Of a DNA stretch of 64,000 nucleotides, positions 56,927 to 64,000 are shown in pieces (within the stretch, counting starts at the first letter, position 1; every line of letters starts with the position of its first letter). The stretch is from Polyodon spathula. Taxonomy: Eukaryota > Chordata > Actinopteri > Acipenseriformes > Polyodontidae. Position numbers and translations under genes: made by a program. The stretch lies in contig NC_054535.1 in assembly GCF_017654505.1 (NCBI RefSeq), positions 44,955,664-45,019,663 on the forward strand, read 5' to 3'. The notes under the pieces are model-generated. The model did no database searches. It was not told where the DNA came from and saw only the letters and a list, made by a program, of their open reading frames with translations.

Positions 56927-58184
56927 GTAGGTTGGTTTGACTTGATTTGTACATGTGTTGATTGCCTGATTAATATCTTGAGTCATATAACATCATGTAA
57001 TGTTCATATTTTATAATTGTTGGCATGTACATGTCAATGTAAAAGCTAGCATTCTTAGTTATTAAAACAACACACTTCAAGGGAAATGTGTATTTATTTT
57101 AACATAGTACAGTAATATAGTTTCACATGAGGAGCTGTTGTTTTTAGCTTGACTGGGAGTCATCACTATTTGAAAATGTCCTTTTTCAAAGGCTGCTTGG
57201 AGATTTCCATTTCATTTTTATCGCTGTGCACTGTAAGTACAAAGACACCCTCTGAGCAGGACTTAATGCATGTACTTATAGGGACAACAAACAGTACATT
57301 GTTTGAAACATCTGATGATTGCCAGTTTTTAAGCTTTCAAACTTTCTATGTTGTCTCTATTAGTACCTGAGATGCATTAAACTTAAAAAATAAGGCTGTT
57401 TTGCAGGGCTTTCTGCTAGCCTAATGTATTGTATTGGATGAGTCATGTGGTTATTTGACTCCAATGATTCCTACAGCACACCAATTAGATCTTCAAGCTG
57501 CCTTTGGATCTGCCTTCCTAATTGCTGTGCCTCCTTCAAGTCACATGCTGATTCCTGCAATTGCTAAGAAAAGGAAATTAAAGTCATGTCTTGAAGCAAG
57601 AACAACAGTTCCTCATAATCAAATGAGACAATATTACTTATAAAATCCCTTCAGGTTTGTTTTTTTCATTACCATGGCATCAGATAAGCAGAGCAAATAG
57701 CGCAGAATTCAAAGTAAGAACAATCATCTCTTAGCTTTGTGTCCTGGTGCACGACGGGCAGTTTCGGGAGGGAGATAGCTTCACTGTCAGTGTGGATTAT
57801 TTCTCCTCCTCCCCTTTCAACATTGATTTCCTTGGGGTTACTGTAAGTTTTTTGAACATTTTGGGCTGCCCATTAAGTTAAATGACTTACAATAGAGATA
57901 AGGATAAATTATGAGAATTCGATTTCAATGTGTGCAGTTCAGCAAATGAAGAGTTCCATTATTAATTTAAAATTAAAAGCTTAGCCTTGTTATGTTTGCA
58001 GAGTTTCTCAAAGTGGAATTCCCCCATGCAGAAACTTGCAGCAAAGGCATCAGCAACATTCAGGTAGACTGTTAAATCATGTTTAGTGTGCGAGCTACAG
58101 CAGTGATGGTCTGAGACCAAAGAAATTAGGTGGTGGTGAGAGGAAAGGATTGTGGCTTCAACAGTTTGTTAGCTCTCGGACAAG
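56927..58184. other. Intronic sequence, no feature recognised
   Basis: AT-rich; the frames at 57149-57370 and 57434-57643 show no domain. Confidence 0.4.
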
Positions 58185-58396
58185 AGACACTAAAAGTAAG
58201 GGCTAAATATGTTCAAAGTCTGATCTAAAAGCATTCTGCACACATATCTTATTAACAGTCAAGCTAAGAATAAAATTGTGAGACACTAAAAGTAAGGGCT
58301 AAATATGTTCAAATATGTTCTAAATATGTTCAAAGTCTGATCTAAAAGCATTCTGCACACATATCTTATTAACAGTCAAGCTAAGAATAAAATTGT
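58185..58396 (+). repeat. Recent tandem duplication, 96-bp unit
   Basis: Copy 1 is 58185-58280 and copy 2 is 58281-58396. They are identical apart from a 20-bp internal expansion of AAATATGTTC in copy 2. A 33-A run follows at 58411. Confidence 0.95.
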
Positions 58397-58405
58397 ACCT
58401 GGCTA

Positions 58406-58410
<5 letters not shown>

Positions 58411-58443
<33 letters not shown>
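58411..58443 (+). repeat. A33 homopolymer
   Basis: 33 consecutive A residues; could be a decayed retroposon tail but no body is recognised. Confidence 0.9.
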
Positions 58444-58449
<6 letters not shown>

Positions 58450-59687
58450 GCGGCTTCAATAGCTTTTGTAGAATTTGCCCTTCATTTCCAAAGGTTGTAT
58501 AAGTTACTTAACAGCCTCTGTCCAGACAAAGGCAGTTACAGACCATTTTTAGCTTAAAAACAGAACCCAGAACCATGCTAGCTAATGCTATAAAATGATA
58601 AGTGAAATGAACAAAGGGATTTCAGATGGTTGACGTTATTTAGTCTTAGAGATTTCAAAGTTTGCTTGAAAAGTTTTTAAAAATGCTTTTAGTATCTTCA
58701 GACTTTGCAGAAGAAGAAAAAAACATTTGACAAACTGCTTCATGCCTGACATCTCTTTTTCTTTTTCAACCAGTGTGAACTTGGTTGAATGCTAAAGTTA
58801 GTTATACTGTATTACATACAATACCTAGAGAAAGTAACTTGACTAATCATTCTTCTTCCCACTTGATTGAAGATTGCATGGTCACTGGCTGGCGGCTGCT
58901 AGGGGCTATTTATAAGCTTTAATGTTCCATAACTTCCTCTGCAAATTATTTTGAGTTGAACAGTCACTCCTTGTTCTAATTAAAGTCGAGTGTAGGTGCT
59001 TTATTTTTCTATGACTTTGATATTAAACCTTTGGTATAAATTAGGTCATCTTTAAGCTTGGTTAGTTGGTTCTGTGATTATTAGGTACTGTATGGACTGT
59101 GCAAGGATGGAAAGAAGACTCCCATTACATAGCAGTTGGATCCATTCTTGGTTTTACTGTTAGTTTAATAAGACACATCTGAGCTTGTTACCTTTATACT
59201 GGGGCTAATCAAGCTCACAGGAAGACCTGGAATGGGTGAAACTGCTATGCAATAGGAGTCCCTGCTGTATTGACTCATACAATACAGTACAGCAATCATT
59301 ATGGACTGAATAAAGCTTTGGTCTATGGGGAGGTCACTGTTCTTTTTAATCTTAGCCTCACATGTTTTCAGCACTATTGCAGAGATTCTTGACTTCTTAT
59401 TAAAAGGTGTCTAAGGCTGGTTTGATAGTTCAGCTGCAGTGATTACATCTTCACTTGATTAAATTGTCTGAAGCACCTCCTTTTTTCCAGTTACTCTTTG
59501 GTTTCCTACCACACCAGTTGTCTGTTTAGTGTTTTTCATCTGTGTAGTTCAGGTCTTTATTTTTAAGCTGTGATTTTTCCACTAAATGCGATTCTAGAAC
59601 AGATCCAGATTTACACATGGGCAAGGACAAATTACTGTGTGTGTACAATAAATATAGGGAAAAAATAATGAAGTCCTCAAATATATT
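58444..59687. other. Intronic sequence, no feature recognised
   Basis: AT-rich intron; no exon, RNA gene or repeat recognised. Confidence 0.4.
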
Positions 59688-60082
59688 TGTGGCAGGGTAA
59701 AAGCCCTGCCGATGCACAGGTGTGCGTGTGTGCGTGCGTGCGTGTGTGGGGAATATTGGGTGGGCAAGGAGGGGGTTAAATTCCTTTCTGCATCACATGG
59801 GAATGCGGCTGGAGCCGTACATTGAATAAGTGATGATTAACTAGGTTTCAGTCAAAGGTGTATAAAATAGTTGGTGGAAGTACATGCTGCTGTGTTGCTG
59901 CCCATGCTCTTGAGTTTCTGTATAGACCATTTGTTTTGGCCCTTGTGCCTTTTGTTTTGTTAATGTGTTTTCTTCACTTATTATCTGTGTTAATTAAATG
60001 TGTGCGATAGCGCTTCACTGCAGCTTTCTATGTTCTGAGTCTCTCTTCCTGCCGGCATTGGCCGTGACACTACCCTGTCACA
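59688..60082 (+). mobile_element. Solo LTR without clear target duplication
   Basis: Starts TGTGGCAGGGTAAAAGCC and ends CTACCCTGTCACA, so the ends are imperfect inverted repeats with TG...CA limits, 395 bp. On the + strand GGTGTATAAAATAGTTGG (about 59868) is a good TATA box. Flanks are ATATT on the left and ATGTC on the right, not a convincing duplication. A GTGC-rich run occurs at 59722-59746. It ends 107 bp before the exon at 60190. Confidence 0.75.
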
Positions 60083-60189
60083 ATGTCTTACTGTTTAGTT
60101 TTTAAAGTAAAAAGAATGTCTAGCCTCAGTTATTTTAGCATGGAGGTTCTGTGTAGTTTTATTTATTTATTTATTTATTTTTCTTCCAG

Positions 60190-60337
60190 TATTTAAAAAC
60201 CCAGTCTGTAAAGTGTACAGATTTCAGACTGCCGACCACAAGTGGATGTTCATTCGTGAACAGATGGCAGAATGCACTCTATCCTTTAACATCCCCAAGC
60301 AGCTGATGACACTTTACATACAAGAAGACATGAGGAG
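60190..60337 (+). CDS. INPP4B: INPP4B exon after the C2 domain
   Basis: A 148-bp exon with acceptor TTTTTCTTCCAG and donor GTAAGT. The first two bases complete a valine codon; then [38 protein letters not shown] and [10 protein letters not shown]. The last two bases start the next arginine codon. The block NPVCK-YRF and the REQM-E--LSF-IPK stretch match the region after the linker in INPP4B; INPP4A has a clearly different version (EQMAES-LSLHVPRQ as I recall it). The catalytic CKSAKDRT phosphatase motif lies far downstream, outside the window. Confidence 0.95.
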
Positions 60338-61219
60338 GTAAGTTACCATTAGAACTGGCAATGTTATTTAGTGGACATGAGGGGATTTGATATTATGTAG
60401 AGTGCACTGCATTATTTCATGTTGGTTAAACAAAGCTAAAATGGCAAGCTTTTAATTATGTTGCCATGGGCTTCAACAAAAATCTTAATTCCTCCATCAA
60501 GGTTTTGGTGTTTAATATGGTCTTTGAAGAAAACCTTGAAATCAGACTCGCTGAATAAATCGTCTGTTGCAGAGGGTGGGGTGATGGTAGTCAATAGAGT
60601 GGATGAAAGAAACTGTTTATATTAATATATGGAAGAGTTTATGCTTGAAATGAGCCATCGCAAGGAGCCCCAAAGGATTTAATAGAATCTCTTTATTTCG
60701 AGCTAGACTCCAAATACAAATCAAGAGCGACTAACACAAAAATAATTTTATTAATCTATGTAAAAAAGTCATAATGATACTTTTCAAAGCACGGTCTGTT
60801 TGGGTACTTACATGTAGAGATCAGCCAAGTCCAAAGAATAATGAGATTTATAGATAGCACTGTAGTAGCCAACACTTATGTTCAAGTAATATATTGCTTT
60901 TTTGGCCATTCTGCTGCAAAAGTAAAAAAATCAAGTTGCATCATGCCACTTGTGAAGTCACTGAGATCCTTCTGTTTGATTGTTGCTAGATAGTTGCACA
61001 TACCTCTGACACAGCTTATTTAGGTCTGGCAGCCAGGATCACATGTCACTTCCCATGAGGACATACATTAGCACACATTGCAGACAAGTGGATTCTCTCA
61101 TTTGACTTGCTTTCCCTAATGTTTTGGCTTGTCAGTGTAAATTCACAGGTTGGAATTCCAGCAGGGGCTTTATGCAGTAGGTGTATATGTCGGGAGAGGT
61201 GAACTAAAAGAGCAGCCGT
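60338..61219. other. Intronic sequence, no feature recognised
   Basis: AT-rich intron following donor GTAAGT. Confidence 0.45.
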
Positions 61220-61224
61220 CTTTC

Positions 61225-61540
61225 TGGAAAGACATTCCTTGATCTTGTCTTATCTTCACTGGCTTCCCATTTTTAAACAGTGAAATGATATGAAAAGGTT
61301 GCTCTTGGTTTGTCTGACGGACAAAGATCCTTTGTATCTGTCAGAGCTGATTACTCCTCACCAGGATCTTCATCCTCTGCAGTTCCCTGCTGATCAGCTG
61401 CTGGCAGGACCCAGGATGTGGCGGGCATCGGTTGGTGACAGGCTGGCCTTTGCATGTTTGTGCAATTCCCTGCTATCTCAGATTCACTCACAGAGAGAAA
61501 CAGTAGCAAGCACCAAGACAGCTAAAAAGTATTCTGTATG
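61225..61540 (+). mobile_element. LINE reverse-transcriptase tail remnant
   Basis: At about 61255 the text LHWLPIFKQ, one stop, then MKRLLLVCLTDKDPLYLSEL and ITPHQDLHPL, with FACLCNSLLSQI near 61460. This HWLP...LTYK-L-G--P-YL--L block is the conserved end of many non-LTR retrotransposon polyproteins. Clade not assigned. One stop at about 61281 and no recognisable 5' part. Confidence 0.65.
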
Positions 61541-63278
61541 AAATAGATATTACACTCAATTAAGTAATCCATTTTTAATTGAGTTAAAAAAAAATGCTCA
61601 TGGGAAAATCATCGTTAACCAATCACAATAACCAAAAAACAAAGGTTGAAAAAGTAGAAAAATAAGAGAGAGAAAAGGTGATGAAAGGAAGAAGATACTA
61701 GACATTTAAAATGTGACAAGCAGGGTTTCTAGACTGTGGATGTTTTGTTTTCTAATTTGAGATAATGTGTAAGATTGCTGATTCACCAAATGTGTGATGT
61801 ATCCTGCTTTCACCAAAACCGAACCAGTCTAGCCAACAGGGCTGTCTAAGGCAGGATATCTAACTATAGTCTGGACAGTGGTACTGCAGCTATAGAATCT
61901 GAGAGAATACAAAGCACAGGTGCTTCAAAGCAATGTCTGCCATGGAAAGTTCACAAGCCTAAGCATTTTATAGTTCAGTCTTTGTTCAAACCATATCCTA
62001 AAATATGACATCAAACAAATTTAAACTCTGACCAGGTCCTAAAATGCTTACCCACCTGGTAAAATATAGTGGGGTGTATATGGGTAAAGCATACACCAAC
62101 AGCACAGTTCCTGTTAAATTCACACCTTGATTTCAGATCCAGGTTACTCCTCACATTCTTATTTATTCTTACTGTAGCTGTATGTGGTGTAGTTTTCTCA
62201 CATTCATGTTGTTATTTTGATGGGCATCATGACAGACCCTCTATGTCCATACTTGGTGTGAGAGTCTTGGGCATTGAGCCGACAATGTAACTAATCTCTC
62301 TTGCTAATTACTGATTGTGCCTTTAAGCCTGTGTGTTGTGCCATAGCACAAGTTTTGTAGTGTAATTGAGGCTTGTTTTCTCTGAGTTTGGTTTTGAAGT
62401 TGACACTGTTGCTTTTCTTTAATCTCTTTAGGTGTGGGTGTACCATAATTACTAGAGAGCTTTTCGAAAGAAAAAGGTTTTAATTGGTGTTAACATTTCT
62501 TTAGTGTTCAATTTGCAGGTGTTTCATAGGGAGGTTAGAATAATTATGAAGTTATGAACTCCTAAAATAGACTATTAAAAATAAGACTGAGACACGTAAC
62601 ATTTCCTTCAATCAAGGAAGCCATTTTTAAGTAATGTCCTAGGTGCTGGAATTTGAAATCAGTTTTTTAATACATCAGCAGAATGTCAATGGCCTGCAAC
62701 ATTGCAGGAATCCCATCTCTAAATCATAGCACACTATTCTAAATCTAAAACTCTGAATTAGTTTAATCTGTAAATTTGGATATTTACTGTATTCTTCTGA
62801 GATGTTTGTGTACAATGAGGCTCAAGCTTTTATTTAATCAAATAAACAGATGAGTACACATTATAACGTACACTTGATGCAAACAGTAGCAGCATATATC
62901 CTGATAAAATTCTCACTGTAGTGTTAACTTGTCAAGACTTATAATAACTAGTGAACTAGCCCACTGAACTTCAAATGAATGAACAAAGCATTTGAACATT
63001 AAAAAATAACACAATTAATGTATACATATCAGATCAGACCTGTTCATTTTTTTTAAACGTATACTTTAGTAACTAATTTCAAATTTGTCTTTGGCAGATA
63101 TTTGTTCTAGTATTATAGCCCCAGATAATTGGAATGTTTTACCAGTAATCACTTTATCCATGTTGAAGTCCTGTAACTGTGTAATTTATTTGACCATTTG
63201 AATATTATCTCTGTGTTAGTGTATAGTTACTTGTGTCAGGGCTGGAATATGCAGGGGTGCTAAAGAAAGACAGATGTA
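61541..63278. other. Intronic sequence, no feature recognised
   Basis: AT-rich intron; frame at 62069-62290 has no domain. The next INPP4B exon was not found in it. Confidence 0.4.
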
Positions 63279-63629
63279 CAGCTGTGGCCAAACATTTTGC
63301 TTCACCCTGTGGAATTAACCCATTTTGTTTCATAAAGTCGAATTCAACCTGCTGATTAATGTTACATAAACACATGAATTACGTACCCCGTTGTAGTTTT
63401 CCAATAGTTAATGAAAAAACTGACAAATTTCGAAAAACATTTCGAATTCTAACATAAAATACTGTGCTACTATTTGGTTTCCAGTAGACTTTTGCGATAT
63501 CATTTTGTAGCTTCTTTGATTACACGATATTAAATAAAATATCTAAATTTATGTTTTTACCATTATTTAAGTTATTTAATTGTCTCAATCCTATAATTCT
63601 AGCTAATGCAAAACTTTTGGTCATAGCTG
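63279..63629. mobile_element. Tc1-type MITE
   Basis: Terminal inverted repeats CAGCTGTGGCCAAA (63279) and TTTTGGTCATAGCTG (ending 63629), followed internally by CATTTTGC and GCAAAAC. TA precedes the left end at 63277-63278; the right side reads TTA, a likely mutation of TA. 351 bp, no coding capacity. The ends match Tc1-like fish elements that start CAGCTGTGGCCAAAAG as I recall them. Confidence 0.8.
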
Positions 63630-64000
63630 TTATTTTGCAACTGTATCATTGTGCTTTCTGGTACCAAAAAGGCAATCACTGTATGTGTTTGCAGAAGCTC
63701 TCAGTCCCTTTGTCCTTCCAAATGAGTCAGTGTATCAGTCTGCAGCAAATATACATCTAGAATTGATTAAACAGGGAAGTCAAACTTCTCTCTGTAGAAT
63801 GTTCTAATATTGAAGAGAACGCCTTGTAAAGATTCTACTTTAATTACTATTTGTCTGCTTTTCTTGTCCTTTTTTTTGTTTTGTTTTGTTTACCTCCCCT
63901 GTCATTTAACATTACCTACAGTCAGCAGTGCTTTTGATGCTGCTGCTGATTTTTACCTCCTGGGGAATGGGAAGGGAATGTAAATCCAGTAGCCTCCTTT
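63630..64000. other. Intronic sequence to window end
   Basis: No exon recognised. A T-rich run and TACCTACAG at 63913-63921 looks like an acceptor, but the text after it does not match the family. Confidence 0.4.

Noticed and set aside
57434..57643. 69-codon frame as an extra exon
   Set aside because: Exons at 56854 and 60190 already join in phase with continuous family text, so no exon is needed between them.
63913..64000. Possible next INPP4B exon after a TACCTACAG acceptor
   Set aside because: The translation after it does not resemble the expected family text (ELGELSP-type region), and the frame phase does not help.

Overview
The window looks like intron-rich nuclear DNA of a ray-finned fish. 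The evidence is AT-rich sequence, very long introns, canonical GT-AG splice sites, and a fish-type mix of mobile elements (L2 and CR1 LINEs, Tc1, DIRS, Ty3/gypsy, a tRNA-derived SINE). A non-teleost such as a sturgeon or paddlefish is my guess from the repeat mix; the sequence does not prove it.

Only one host gene can be supported. Four + strand exons (14525-14604, 52279-52390, 56854-56926, 60190-60337) splice in frame into about 138 codons. They match the end of the C2 domain and the following region of the type II inositol 3,4-bisphosphate 4-phosphatase (INPP4B). Earlier exons must lie left of the window; the phosphatase domain must lie to the right. Everything else is intron, including one intron of 37.7 kb.

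Layout: 1-14.5 kb is upstream intron with a CR1 remnant, a SINE, a doubtful coiled-coil pseudogene and a decayed L2 LINE (8.8-11.5 kb). 14.6-52.3 kb is the giant intron. It holds (i) a decayed element with a transposase-like gene (20.2-22.6 kb) of a family I recognise but cannot place in a named superfamily, flanked by ten copies of a CATAACCGACACC-type motif and containing a 33-bp minisatellite; (ii) a foldback hairpin split by a short non-autonomous LTR retrotransposon (23.5-25.8 kb); (iii) a Tc1 element with one nonsense codon and a missing left end (28.1-29.5 kb); (iv) a solo LTR with perfect target duplication (33.0-33.7 kb); (v) a 6.4-kb Ty3/gypsy element lacking its 5' end (37.4-43.8 kb), abutting (vi) a DIRS tyrosine-recombinase fragment (43.8-45.4 kb). 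52.4-64 kb holds the later introns with a second, interrupted DIRS copy, a solo LTR 107 bp before an exon, a LINE tail and a Tc1-type MITE.

The elements are dead or non-autonomous as far as can be read. Their likely effects on the host gene are structural: intron length, intronic inverted repeats around the 52.3-kb exon, and LTR promoters or poly(A) signals inside introns.
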